Positions 25,864 through 34,561 of a stretch of DNA of 64,000 bases are shown here, piece after piece; the first letter of the stretch is position 1, and every line of letters starts with the position of its first letter. The translations under genes and the position numbers were made by a program. The stretch covers positions 1 through 64,000 of the forward strand of contig NZ_JAMXSF010000017.1 of assembly GCF_024124545.1 (NCBI RefSeq). Direction: 5' to 3'. The stretch is from Pseudoalteromonas sp. XMcav2-N. Its GTDB lineage: Bacteria; Pseudomonadota; Gammaproteobacteria; Enterobacterales; Alteromonadaceae. The notes under the pieces were generated by a model. That model had not been told where the DNA came from. It did not search any database and saw nothing but the letters and a program-made list of their open reading frames with translations.

Positions 25864-26769
25864 ATGATCAAGCAAAACTCTCTCTTTGTACCAGTGTCAG
25901 ATGGATACCAGCTGCATCTTCGCCATATCTACCATGAGCAGGCAATGGGGCCGGCGGTGTTGATGTTGCATGGCGCCGTAGAGAATGGAAAGATTTTTTA
26001 CACCCATAGTAATAAAGGGCTTGCCCCTTTTCTGGCAGAGCAAGGTTATCAATGCTTTGTGGCTGATTTGCGTGGCAGAGGAGACAGCAAGCCGGTAATC
26101 AGCAAGGAAGACAGACATGGGCAGACAGAATCTATCATTGAGGATATTCCCGCCATTTTGCGATATATCTCAGAAAAAACAGGTAAACGTCCACAGTTTT
26201 GGGTCGCTCACTCTTGGGGAGGCGTGCTGCTAAACAGTGTACTGGCTCGGTTTGAGCAAGAGCGTGAACATATTAGTGCTTGTGTATACTTTGGGACAAA
26301 ACGTAGCCTATATAATCGTCATCCAGAAAAGTTGCTCAAAGCTAATTTGATTTGGTACACATTGGCATTTTGGCAGGTCAACAAGCATGGCTATCTTCCG
26401 GCTCGGCGGCTCAAATGGGGGTCGGACAATGAAACGCGTAAGTCTCACGCACAAAGCGTGCAGTGGGCGAAGCGAAAACCCTGGGTTGATAGTGATGATG
26501 GTTTTGACTATGCGGCAGCACTTAAGGACCGTGCGCTACCGCCGACTTTGCATATAGCAGGAGTCAAAGATAAGGCTCTTGCGCAGCCCATTGACATTAA
26601 AAAGTTTATGGCTGAGTCAGGCACAGGCGTTCAGGAGATAAAAGTGTATGGCCGGCGCTATGGTCATCAGCATGATTATGACCACATCAATATGCTGACC
26701 CACAGCGGTGCACGTCAGGATCAGTTTTCAGATCTGCTTGCCTGGTTTGAGCAATACAAAGAAGCCTGA
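25864..26769 (+). CDS. Alpha/beta hydrolase
   Basis: A 301-residue alpha/beta-fold hydrolase with no signal peptide. The oxyanion strand (AVLMLHGAVENGKIF), the nucleophile elbow AHSWGG (Ser in the AHSWG variant of GxSxG), the probable acid (AGVKDKAL) and the catalytic His (YDHINML) are in the usual order. The sequence DLRGRGDSKP is also typical. It resembles lipase or esterase-like cytoplasmic hydrolases, but the substrate cannot be told. It ends at 26769 with no gap to the convergent sulfotransferase gene, which ends at 26770. Confidence 0.82.
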   Translation: MIKQNSLFVPVSDGYQLHLRHIYHEQAMGPAVLMLHGAVENGKIFYTHSNKGLAPFLAEQGYQCFVADLRGRGDSKPVISKEDRHGQTESIIEDIPAILRYISEKTGKRPQFWVAHSWGGVLLNSVLARFEQEREHISACVYFGTKRSLYNRHPEKLLKANLIWYTLAFWQVNKHGYLPARRLKWGSDNETRKSHAQSVQWAKRKPWVDSDDGFDYAAALKDRALPPTLHIAGVKDKALAQPIDIKKFMAESGTGVQEIKVYGRRYGHQHDYDHINMLTHSGARQDQFSDLLAWFEQYKEA

Positions 26770-28257
26770 TCACACAGGCGACTTAGCGCCGGGTTGCTCC
26801 ATCGCCAATTCCTTAGTCATCAGTGCTTCAAATTTTTTCCAGTTAATCAGAGGCGCAGAATTAAGAGGTTTGCGAACCTGTGCCTTGCTCAGCGTTGTGA
26901 CCACTTTGTGGCTTTTGTGGAATTCCATACACTCAGGCTCGTATTTTTGGTACATAAAATTCAATGCTTTTCTAATTTCTCGTTCAGGTTGCTCAAGTAG
27001 CTTTTCATAACTCATGGTGTGAATATTGCGGGGCAGCATGCTTTTAAAGTGTGCCATCACATCTTCAGTCATGTCGCTGTATAGCTGGTATTCCTGCAAA
27101 GAGCAGAAGTAGGGCTCATCCTCAGCGAAATGATTGCTATAGACTGACCAGGCATTGGGCATAAACTCTCTGGTCATATGTATAAAACGAGCGTCAGGGA
27201 ACATTCTGCAGATCAGACCAATATTTTGAAAATTGGCTGGTAACTTGTTTATCACCGCCTCTTCTGCAACACGATGTCGCTTAATCTCATCAACGTACAA
27301 ATTACGACAATGATCGAGCATGGAGGTACTGAGTGTTTTTACACAGTCTGGAAAAGGGGCTTCGTTACGCATGCTCAGATAGGGCACAATATCGTCACTG
27401 ATCACTGTACTCTCACCCATTGAGCCAACCTGTGAGTGCTGGATCAGCATTTGTTCAAGCAAGGTAGAACCAGTCCGTGGCAGACCGACGATAAACACAG
27501 GTGTAAAAGTCGCTTTTACTTTGTCCGCTGGCTTGTCAAAGAAGCCTTGATTAAAACTCTGTTTCAGGTATTCGAAAAAGGGCAACATAGCAGATGTGTG
27601 GAAATCACACATATCGTGCTGAGCTGAATTCGCTTGCTGATAATGACTGAACGCGGTGTCTACGTCTGATAACTTCTCAAAGGCTTTTGCTTTAGCGTAA
27701 TGGACCACTATCTGTACTCTTGGGTTGTCGATATCTTCAGCCAATGAGTCGAGTAGCGCTAGATAGTCGTTGAGCTTCTCACCTTCAGTGAGTTTGATCA
27801 ACTCGTGGATCATAAAGACGGTAATCGCAGAGTGGGGGCAGGATAAACCGGCCTCGAAGACATTTCGAGCGTTATCAATAAAGCCATAGTCCAGATAAAA
27901 CTGACCCAGATGGTAGTGTGCCTGTGCATTATGTCTTGCTACGCTTAACGTATATTCGAGCACAGTTTTGGCATCAACGGGCGATCCGACGGCAATAAAT
28001 GCATCGGCCAGCGCATACAAGGGATCGAGCATTTTTGGTAAATGTTCACACGCGCGCTTTAAATAGTATATGGCATTGTCATATTGCTCTAGTCGCATAC
28101 AGATCCTGCCGAGGCCAAACAGGGCTTTGCCATTTTTGGGGTTTTGTTTCAGGACTTGTTTAAACATGAACTCGGCTTCACGCAAGCGATTCTCTTCGAG
28201 TAATTCTGAGGCTCTTTCTAGCAGTAACATGTGGTTATAAAGAAGTTTTTTATACAT
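26770..28257 (-). CDS. TPR-repeat sulfotransferase
   Basis: A 495-residue protein with N-terminal TPR repeats (about 10-235, for example NPKNGKALFGLGRICMRLEQ) and a C-terminal sulfotransferase domain (about 250-470). The 5'-phosphosulfate loop reads FIVGLPRTGSTLLEQML, and the 3'-phosphate region includes RFIHMTREFMPNAWSVY. It should transfer sulfate from PAPS to a hydroxyl group, perhaps a protein tyrosine, since the TPR part suggests a protein partner. No signal peptide is visible. It follows a large TonB-dependent receptor gene on the same strand, separated by a terminator. The target is not known. Confidence 0.82.
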   Translation of the reverse strand: MYKKLLYNHMLLLERASELLEENRLREAEFMFKQVLKQNPKNGKALFGLGRICMRLEQYDNAIYYLKRACEHLPKMLDPLYALADAFIAVGSPVDAKTVLEYTLSVARHNAQAHYHLGQFYLDYGFIDNARNVFEAGLSCPHSAITVFMIHELIKLTEGEKLNDYLALLDSLAEDIDNPRVQIVVHYAKAKAFEKLSDVDTAFSHYQQANSAQHDMCDFHTSAMLPFFEYLKQSFNQGFFDKPADKVKATFTPVFIVGLPRTGSTLLEQMLIQHSQVGSMGESTVISDDIVPYLSMRNEAPFPDCVKTLSTSMLDHCRNLYVDEIKRHRVAEEAVINKLPANFQNIGLICRMFPDARFIHMTREFMPNAWSVYSNHFAEDEPYFCSLQEYQLYSDMTEDVMAHFKSMLPRNIHTMSYEKLLEQPEREIRKALNFMYQKYEPECMEFHKSHKVVTTLSKAQVRKPLNSAPLINWKKFEALMTKELAMEQPGAKSPV

Positions 28258-28266
28258 GATAGAAAT

Positions 28267-28301
28267 AAAAAGGGGAAATAGCTATAGCTACTTCCCCCTT
28301 T
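28267..28301 (-). terminator. Terminator after the TonB-dependent receptor gene
   Basis: On the minus strand AGGGGGAAGTAGC, loop TATA and GCTATTTCCCCTTTTT form a long hairpin with a U tract. It lies just upstream of the sulfotransferase start, so reading through would be needed for co-transcription. Confidence 0.82.
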
Positions 28302-28323
28302 GTTTCTGGGTTACAGTAAGTCG

Positions 28324-30984
28324 TTAGAATGTGTAGGTTGCTTTCACATAGTAGAAGCCACCATTGATCCCAAATGGAGACGTTTCGTAGTAGATACCAC
28401 CCCAGTTGTTAGCAGGTGTTAGTTCGGTTTTACCTTCCTCCAGGAAGTCGACTACTTTCTCTGCATCCTGGTCAAAGATGTTGTTTGCACCAACAGTCAG
28501 GCTGATGTTTTCAGTCGCAAAGTAAGTTAACTCGGCATCGAACGTGAAGCTAGGGTCGGCCATGATAGCTGTTGCATCATAGTCTACGTGTACACCCTGA
28601 TACTCACCATAATAGTTGTAACGTATGAAGCCTGAGAAATCTTCCCACTGTTGCGTCCAGGTATAGGTCGCTCTGTGCTGTGGTAAGTCTTTTTCCAAAC
28701 GCGCTACCTTGAAGGCACCGGTAATGTCTGAGAACTTATCAACCTCGGTTTCATTCCAGTTATATGCAGCACTGAATGTCGCAAAGCCACCTAACAGATC
28801 CATAGAATAGTTTGCAACTATATCTACACCCTGAGTTGTGGTGTCAAAGTCGTTGGTAAAGAAGGAGACCTGTGCCAGGCTATCTACATTTGGAACGCCA
28901 TCCGCTTTCAATGCCGCTTTTTGTTCCAGTGTTAAATCGATTTTGTTTGACTGGCTCAGACGATCTTCAACCTCAATGTTGTAGTAGTCTATGGTCAGGA
29001 ATAAATCTCCCGACTGATAGACGGCACCAAAGGTGTAACTCTGCGACTCCTCTGGTTGTAACTCGCTACCACCAAGTAGCTGTGAAACCGGGTTGGTGGG
29101 CGGTAACAGTGCCGAGTCAACCAGTACACCACTGCTCAGGTTAGTCTGAACGTTACTCACATTCGCCTGACCTACCGTTGGAGCACGGAAACCTGTGCTG
29201 AGTGAACCACGCAGCGCCAGGTCTTCAGTCACGTGATATTGCCAGGTCACTTTATAGTTGGTTGTGGAGCCAAAGGTGTCATAGTCTTCGTAACGCAGTG
29301 CCCAGCCCATCAGGAACTCTTCAGTAAACGGCGTTTCAATATCAATATAGGCTGCGTAGCTGCGACGTGAAAACTCGCCGCCTTGTGACGGTTTAAAGCC
29401 AGGGAAACCATTTGAGCCTATCCCAAACCCTTGCTGTGTTAAAGGTCCTGCGGTAAACGAAGCTTCATCACCCGGGATAACCTCGAAGGTTTCTTCTTTC
29501 CACTCCAGACCACCAGCCACGTTGACATCGTAAGCGAGTCCAAAGTCATAACCTTTTGAAAAATCGGCGTTAAAGTTTTTTTCAAGTTGAATGTATTTAC
29601 CCGGGCTGAACTCCATTGGCGTGTCTGGACCCATAGAGGCATTAATGGTGTTGGTAATGAAGTAGCGAGATTCGTTACGGCCTACTGAGCCGCTGAAGTC
29701 ATAATACGCGCCTTCCATAAAACCGCTTGTAAACTCACCCTTGGTGCCTATGGTGAGTGATGTATCGGTGATGTTACCACCGAAGAAAGGCGTGAAACCG
29801 GCGGGTAGTATGTTGTTGAAAGCAAAACAATTTGCTGCGGCAAGCGAATCCAGGGCTGCCTGGTCCGGTAAGCCGTTAGCCTGTAGCTCTACAACGGGAC
29901 AGTTTATCTGTTGATCGTATCCATCCAGAGAGCCAACTAAGATAGTAGGTGTTGCATCATCCCATAGTTTTTGCTGTGCTTCGTCTGTTGGGTGACGTCT
30001 GGTTGGCGTGCCATTAACGTTTCTGATCACACCGCCGTAAACCTGTGGACGCGTAGTTGGGTTACGGTAGTAGAAGCCGCCTTTGACATCCCGCTCTGAA
30101 TAGTTACCAAACATGTAGAACTGAGAATCGTTGGTCAACTCAAGTCCAACATTACCAAATAAGGTGATGTCGTCGTTAATTTCCGGTGCACCCCAGACCT
30201 GAGCCGGATCTCTCACACCTTCTAAACCTGCATCCATAAACGCTTGTGCATCCGGGCGTTGTACACTGCGGCTGGTTGGATCGGCCTCTTTATACTGGAA
30301 GCTTAAGTTTGCGAAGCCCTGGTCAGTGAATGGCAGACCGATGTTACCCTCTACCGTAGTTGTATCACCGTCCCCTTCGTAATATTGGCCTTGTTTAACA
30401 GAGATACTGCCGCCTTCAGACGCATCTTTAAGTACAAAGTTGAGTACCCCGGCGATGGCATCGGAACCATACTGAGCTGCTGCACCATCACGCAGAACTT
30501 CAACTTGCTTAAGTGCGATACTCGGGATAACTGAAATGTCCGGGCCCTGAGCACCATCGTTAATACCCCCGCCCAGGAACGCAATGACAGATGAGCGGTG
30601 GCGGCGTTTCCCATTTAGTAGAATTAGGGTTGAGTCAGCGGGCAGACCACGCAAGTTAGCCGGGCGCACCAAACTAGCAGCATCACTGATTGGATTGGCG
30701 TGAACGTTCAGAGAGGGCACTGAACCTTTCAGCAATTCCAGCATATCGTCGCCACCGGCCTTACTTAGATCATCACCGCCAATAATGTCGATTGGTACGG
30801 GTGAATCACCCACTGAACGCGGTGCTGCGCGGGAGCCTACAACCGCAATTTTCTCAATTTTTTTGTTTTCGGCGCCAGTGTCAGCCTCTTCTGCCTGAAC
30901 GCTGGTTACAGCCAATCCCATTGTTGCAGTTGACGCCAAAGCAAATTTAATCGCACGACTTAGCGCATGTGTTTGTAGTTTCAT
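28324..30984 (-). CDS. TonB-dependent outer-membrane receptor (886 aa)
   Basis: A full-length TonB-dependent receptor. It has a signal peptide (cleavage near residue 31, SVQA), a short TonB-box-like KKIEKIAVVGSR, a plug domain (VPIDIIGGDDLSKAG, NLRGLPADSTLILLNGKRR, VEVLRDGAAAQYGSDAIAG) to about 215, and a barrel that ends KATYTF. The plug signature GKRRHRSS is typical of a large marine and caulobacter-type group whose ligands are mostly unknown. No regulator or enzyme lies next to it except the TPR-sulfotransferase downstream. The intergenic space before it (30985-31290) is AT-rich and should carry the promoter; no Fur site was seen, so iron uptake is not indicated. Confidence 0.9.
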   Translation of the reverse strand: MKLQTHALSRAIKFALASTATMGLAVTSVQAEEADTGAENKKIEKIAVVGSRAAPRSVGDSPVPIDIIGGDDLSKAGGDDMLELLKGSVPSLNVHANPISDAASLVRPANLRGLPADSTLILLNGKRRHRSSVIAFLGGGINDGAQGPDISVIPSIALKQVEVLRDGAAAQYGSDAIAGVLNFVLKDASEGGSISVKQGQYYEGDGDTTTVEGNIGLPFTDQGFANLSFQYKEADPTSRSVQRPDAQAFMDAGLEGVRDPAQVWGAPEINDDITLFGNVGLELTNDSQFYMFGNYSERDVKGGFYYRNPTTRPQVYGGVIRNVNGTPTRRHPTDEAQQKLWDDATPTILVGSLDGYDQQINCPVVELQANGLPDQAALDSLAAANCFAFNNILPAGFTPFFGGNITDTSLTIGTKGEFTSGFMEGAYYDFSGSVGRNESRYFITNTINASMGPDTPMEFSPGKYIQLEKNFNADFSKGYDFGLAYDVNVAGGLEWKEETFEVIPGDEASFTAGPLTQQGFGIGSNGFPGFKPSQGGEFSRRSYAAYIDIETPFTEEFLMGWALRYEDYDTFGSTTNYKVTWQYHVTEDLALRGSLSTGFRAPTVGQANVSNVQTNLSSGVLVDSALLPPTNPVSQLLGGSELQPEESQSYTFGAVYQSGDLFLTIDYYNIEVEDRLSQSNKIDLTLEQKAALKADGVPNVDSLAQVSFFTNDFDTTTQGVDIVANYSMDLLGGFATFSAAYNWNETEVDKFSDITGAFKVARLEKDLPQHRATYTWTQQWEDFSGFIRYNYYGEYQGVHVDYDATAIMADPSFTFDAELTYFATENISLTVGANNIFDQDAEKVVDFLEEGKTELTPANNWGGIYYETSPFGINGGFYYVKATYTF

Positions 30985-31297
30985 CCTGTTTCCCCAGATA
31001 TTCTATGTTGTCATAATTCACAATATACATAGCTTGCACTTTACTTTTTAACCAAGCGTGTACTTACCGTTAAAGATAATTGCAAATATGTTCATTGCAC
31101 AATTAAAGGTAGCAGTGAATTTAACAAGGTCAAATTTTCAAGTAACTTTTTGTTTGTGGTGCAAAAAATGAGCTTTTTCGTGGTTTTTATAGGTACTGAA
31201 CAAGTTGAAATAAAGTCAGCAAATTTGCATTATTGCGCAGTTTGATGCGGTTTTGGGGTGGGATACTCAGAATATACCTTGTTGAAATCTTCATCTT

Positions 31298-31384
31298 ACA
31301 AAAAGCGGGGCGTAGTGACACTTCACACTATTTGTTGCTGAGGAAGCGGGGTAGGGTGCTGAGCGTGCTAACGCCCCGTTTTTA
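31298..31384 (+). ncRNA. Candidate small RNA with terminator-like 3' end
   Basis: The gap 30985-31429 has no gene, but 31298-31384 contains several paired segments. AAAAAGCGGGGCGT (from 31298) can pair with AACGCCCCGTTTTT (to about 31383), and TAGTG/CACTA lies inside. The 3' arm ends in CCCCGTTTTT, as in an intrinsic terminator on the plus strand, yet no plus-strand gene precedes it. A short independent transcript is one explanation; a decayed palindromic element is another. Confidence 0.3.
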
Positions 31385-31396
31385 TTTCTGCTAGTA

Positions 31397-31421
31397 TTGG
31401 GGGTACTAAGGTTCCCCCCAA
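31397..31421 (+). promoter_or_regulatory. GC-rich hairpin just before the LETM1-like gene
   Basis: TTGGGGG (31397-31403) and CCCCCCAA (31414-31421) can form a very stable stem with a 10-base loop, ending 8 bases before the ATG at 31430. No Shine-Dalgarno is visible apart from this structure, so it may control ribosome access. Confidence 0.45.
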
Positions 31422-31429
31422 GTATGTGA

Positions 31430-31810
31430 ATGCGATTAATTAAAGTAGTACATAAAGCGCCAATCCGAGTCGCAAGGATCAGTAAAAAGCGCCAGCAAAT
31501 AAGGCTCCGACGTGCTTTGGTTGGTTTGAAAATAGCTTTGGCCCAGGAAAAACAAGAAACTCGGGAAATGCTGGATATTTATAAACGCTACCCGCATGGT
31601 GGCGTGTCTAAGCAAGAGCTGGCCGCGGCAAACCAACAGTTTGTTGATATTTTAAAAGGATTGGGTCTTGGTGTATTTGCTCTTTTGCCTTTTGCGCCCG
31701 TTACCATTCCGCTTATTGTAAAGCTGGGCCAGTGGTTAGGGGTTGATGTACTACCCAGCTCATTTTCTGTAGGAAAAAAAGCTAAAAACACTAATAAATC
31801 AAAAAATTAA
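31430..31810 (+). CDS. Small LETM1-domain-like protein
   Basis: A 126-residue basic protein. The N-terminal 45 residues are rich in Arg and Lys (RISKKRQQIRLRRAL). The middle has YPHGGVSKQELAAANQQFVD, and residues about 76-112 (GLGVFALLPFAPVTIPLIVK, then LPSSF) resemble the short conserved core of LETM1-like proteins, where a membrane-associated helix is followed by LPxxF. In eukaryotes LETM1 acts in mitochondrial ion exchange; the bacterial short forms have no established role. Nothing in the flanking genes suggests a function. The start codon follows a GC-rich hairpin with no obvious ribosome site. Confidence 0.65.
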   Translation: MRLIKVVHKAPIRVARISKKRQQIRLRRALVGLKIALAQEKQETREMLDIYKRYPHGGVSKQELAAANQQFVDILKGLGLGVFALLPFAPVTIPLIVKLGQWLGVDVLPSSFSVGKKAKNTNKSKN

Positions 31811-31924
31811 AAGTCAAAAGACAGCTGTTCTTATGTTATTGCTGCGCTTTATGCATCCAGTGAGTGAAATATTTTTCCCACCTTGGTATTCTCTTGTCAG
31901 GTTTATGTAATTCAAGAGGCACGT

Positions 31925-33292
31925 ATGAGTCAGTTACTTGTTCACTCATCACAAGGAATACCGGTATATTTTATTAAGGAAAGCCAGCTAGGCGAGTGGT
32001 TAGAGGAAAATGCACCACAAGCCAAAAATATCACGCTGGCCACCAGACAAAAAGCGCAGAAAACATTATTGATCCCAGATGTTCAAAGCGGCGAAATCAG
32101 CGCTGTTTTGTGTCTGGTCGATTCACAGGATGATATGTGGCTGGCTGGTGATTTACCTGCTCAGTTGCCGCAAGGCACATATAGATTGCAAGGCGATGAG
32201 GCATTTGTGGAAAAGGCCGCGCTAGGTTACCTGCTAGGTGCATATACATTCGATGCATACAAGAAGGCTTCTGCACCCAGTGCCAAACTGGCCATTGAGT
32301 CAGAAGTCATGTTGAAAAAATTGCAGGATCAGGCCGATGCTATTTATCTGGTCAGAGATTTAGTGAACACGCCGGCTGCTGACATGATGCCTCAACATAT
32401 GGCTGAAATCTGCATTGAGATGGCAGCGCAATTTGGCGCAAAGTTTTCCCAGATAGTGGGTGATGAATTATTGGAACATAACTATCCAACTATTCATATG
32501 GTTGGCAGAGCGAGTGAAAACAAGCCACGCCTGCTGGATCTAAGCTGGGGTGATGAGGATGCACCAAAGCTGACTTTGGTTGGTAAAGGCGTCTGTTTTG
32601 ATTCGGGAGGCCTGGATCTTAAGCCGGCATCCGGCATGCGTAACATGAAAAAAGACATGGGCGGCGCAGCTCACGTACTGGGCCTTGCTCATATGATCAT
32701 GGCGGCCGGTTTACCTGTGCGTCTGCGAGTATTAATACCTGCGGTTGAGAACGCTGTGTCGCGTAACGCATTTCGCCCTGGGGATGTCATCCAGACGCGT
32801 AAAGGTCTGACGGTCGAAATAGACAACACAGACGCAGAAGGTCGCTTGGTATTGTGTGATGCTCTGGCGGAAGCACAATCGGAACAGCCTGATCTGTTAA
32901 TCGACTTCGCGACTTTGACTGGTGCATGTCGAATTGCGTTGGGCACAGAATTACCGGGTTTCTATAGTACCGATCAGAATGTCGCCAATGCCATGATTGC
33001 ACAAGGTAATGCACTTCAGGATCCTATCTGGCAGTTGCCGTTGTTTGATCAGTATAAAGCACTGTTTAAGAGCGATGTGGCCGACATGGCGAACTGTGGA
33101 TCAACCCCGTTTGGTGGCTCTATTACCGCAGCTCTGTATCTGAAAGAGTTTGTTGAACCAGAGCAGACTCCCTGGGTACATTTTGATGTGATGGCGTGGA
33201 ATTTACGCTCGCTTCCGGGCAGACCGGTAGGCGGAGAAGGACTTGGTTTAAGAGCCACGTTTGCCTACCTTGAACAGCGCTACGCATCATAA
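31925..33292 (+). CDS. Leucyl aminopeptidase family (M17) enzyme
   Basis: A 455-residue M17 metallo-aminopeptidase, which removes N-terminal residues from peptides in the cytoplasm. The catalytic C-terminal domain has VGKGVCFDSGGLDLKP, the active-site Lys in MKKDMGGAAHV, and the M17 signature NTDAEGRLVL. The N-terminal domain is shorter and divergent from classical PepA. The frame opens at 31883, but ATG 31925 has AAGAGG before it. It is a single gene ended by a very strong hairpin. PepA-like and PepB-like forms cannot be separated here, so no symbol is given. Confidence 0.9.
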   Translation: MSQLLVHSSQGIPVYFIKESQLGEWLEENAPQAKNITLATRQKAQKTLLIPDVQSGEISAVLCLVDSQDDMWLAGDLPAQLPQGTYRLQGDEAFVEKAALGYLLGAYTFDAYKKASAPSAKLAIESEVMLKKLQDQADAIYLVRDLVNTPAADMMPQHMAEICIEMAAQFGAKFSQIVGDELLEHNYPTIHMVGRASENKPRLLDLSWGDEDAPKLTLVGKGVCFDSGGLDLKPASGMRNMKKDMGGAAHVLGLAHMIMAAGLPVRLRVLIPAVENAVSRNAFRPGDVIQTRKGLTVEIDNTDAEGRLVLCDALAEAQSEQPDLLIDFATLTGACRIALGTELPGFYSTDQNVANAMIAQGNALQDPIWQLPLFDQYKALFKSDVADMANCGSTPFGGSITAALYLKEFVEPEQTPWVHFDVMAWNLRSLPGRPVGGEGLGLRATFAYLEQRYAS

Positions 33293-33310
33293 TTAGCCTG
33301 TCTGAACGAC

Positions 33311-33347
33311 AACATTAAAAAAGGGCCTGTGGCCCTTTTTTAATGTT
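33311..33347. terminator. Perfect-stem bidirectional terminator
   Basis: A 17-bp perfect stem, AACATTAAAAAAGGGCC and GGCCCTTTTTTAATGTT, with a TGT loop. It combines a GC-rich core with an A tract on one side and a T tract on the other, and lies 18 bases after the aminopeptidase stop. Confidence 0.9.
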
Positions 33348-33413
33348 TCTAAATAGGGAAAGTCTGAGAGGTCTGGTTGCTAAAATTTTTAAAAGTTTTA
33401 GAGTATCGCAGGC

Positions 33414-34559
33414 TTGACCCTTATTTTGAGTATCATTTTGTCTATATTTACGCCTCATCAATCTGAATTGGCACCGCTTGAACCTGAGTCCTCTGCGTTA
33501 CCGCATTTGTCTAAGCAGTTCTGGAGCTTGCAAATCGCAGGTTGGTTGGGCTATGCGGCCGTTGTGTTTCTGGCAATCATTCAGCCTCAGTTTGATTCAC
33601 CCGGTTTTAATTTGCCCGGACAGGTGCTCAACCTGGGGGTCGAAAGCCTCAGTGGGTTTTTGCTGTCGTATCTTCAGTGGCTGTTTATCCGTAAAATCAT
33701 CCATCAGCCGCTGCAGCGAACATTGGTTATCAGTTTTCTTTCTGCGGCTATGTTGGGACTCATTTACAACATCATTAAGCTAGCCAGCTATAAAGTCATT
33801 GTTCATGATCAGCACTGGAACCAGGCCTGGAATATGCTGGAGTTTGGCGGCTGGTTGTTGTTCTCATTGACCACTATGTTTGTCTGGACATCGATATTTT
33901 TTATCATGTTATATAATAGCAGATTGCAAAAAGAACACGAACGTTTGCTCAGAGCGCAAACCCAGGCAAAAGATGCTCAGTTACAAATGCTGCGTTATCA
34001 GCTCAATCCGCATTTTATGTTTAATACCATGAATGCCATTTCTACTTTGATCCTCAAAGAGGATAATGACGCGGCATCAGAAATGCTCGATAAGCTCTGT
34101 GATTTCTTTCGTCACTCACTTGAGGCTACACAGGGCAGTAGGATCACTTTGCAGGAAGAAGTTCAGCTGATCGAGTTGTATCTGGCAATAGAAAAAGTCC
34201 GTTTTGGACAACGGTTGTCAGTTCGCTATGCGATTGAACCCAGCACGTTGCGGGCACTGGTGCCGAATATGCTATGTCAGCCTGTGGTAGAAAATGCCAT
34301 CAAGTATGCCATTGAGCCAAGCAAGCAAGGAGGGGAAGTGAGCATATCGGCGATACGGCGGGCGGAGCAACTCGTGATCGAAATTTCAGACAGCGGAACA
34401 GGTGATAACACCATGACCGAAAAAGGGTTTGGAATAGGACTTAACAACGCCAAATCGAGATTGGATGTGATGTATAGCGGTAATTTCACCGTCTCTTTGA
34501 ATAAGAATGCAGCCGGGGGTAATACTGTAACCTTAGTGCTGCCATATGAGGTTGACTGA
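33414..34559 (+). CDS. LytS-type sensor histidine kinase
   Basis: A 381-residue membrane kinase of the LytS/YehU group (His_kinase domain). About four hydrophobic helices (residues 38-168) are followed by the kinase core with phosphorylated His200 in LRYQLNPHFMFNTMNAIS, and an ATPase domain (PVVENAIKYA, GFGIGLNNAKSRLDVMY). The start is a TTG at 33414 with a weak upstream site, so the exact N-terminus is uncertain. It is followed after 2 bases by its LytTR response regulator. The signal is unknown. It precedes the laminarin locus, but a 440-base gap and separate transcription mean that link is only suggestive. Confidence 0.88.
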   Translation: MTLILSIILSIFTPHQSELAPLEPESSALPHLSKQFWSLQIAGWLGYAAVVFLAIIQPQFDSPGFNLPGQVLNLGVESLSGFLLSYLQWLFIRKIIHQPLQRTLVISFLSAAMLGLIYNIIKLASYKVIVHDQHWNQAWNMLEFGGWLLFSLTTMFVWTSIFFIMLYNSRLQKEHERLLRAQTQAKDAQLQMLRYQLNPHFMFNTMNAISTLILKEDNDAASEMLDKLCDFFRHSLEATQGSRITLQEEVQLIELYLAIEKVRFGQRLSVRYAIEPSTLRALVPNMLCQPVVENAIKYAIEPSKQGGEVSISAIRRAEQLVIEISDSGTGDNTMTEKGFGIGLNNAKSRLDVMYSGNFTVSLNKNAAGGNTVTLVLPYEVD

Positions 34560-34561
34560 CC

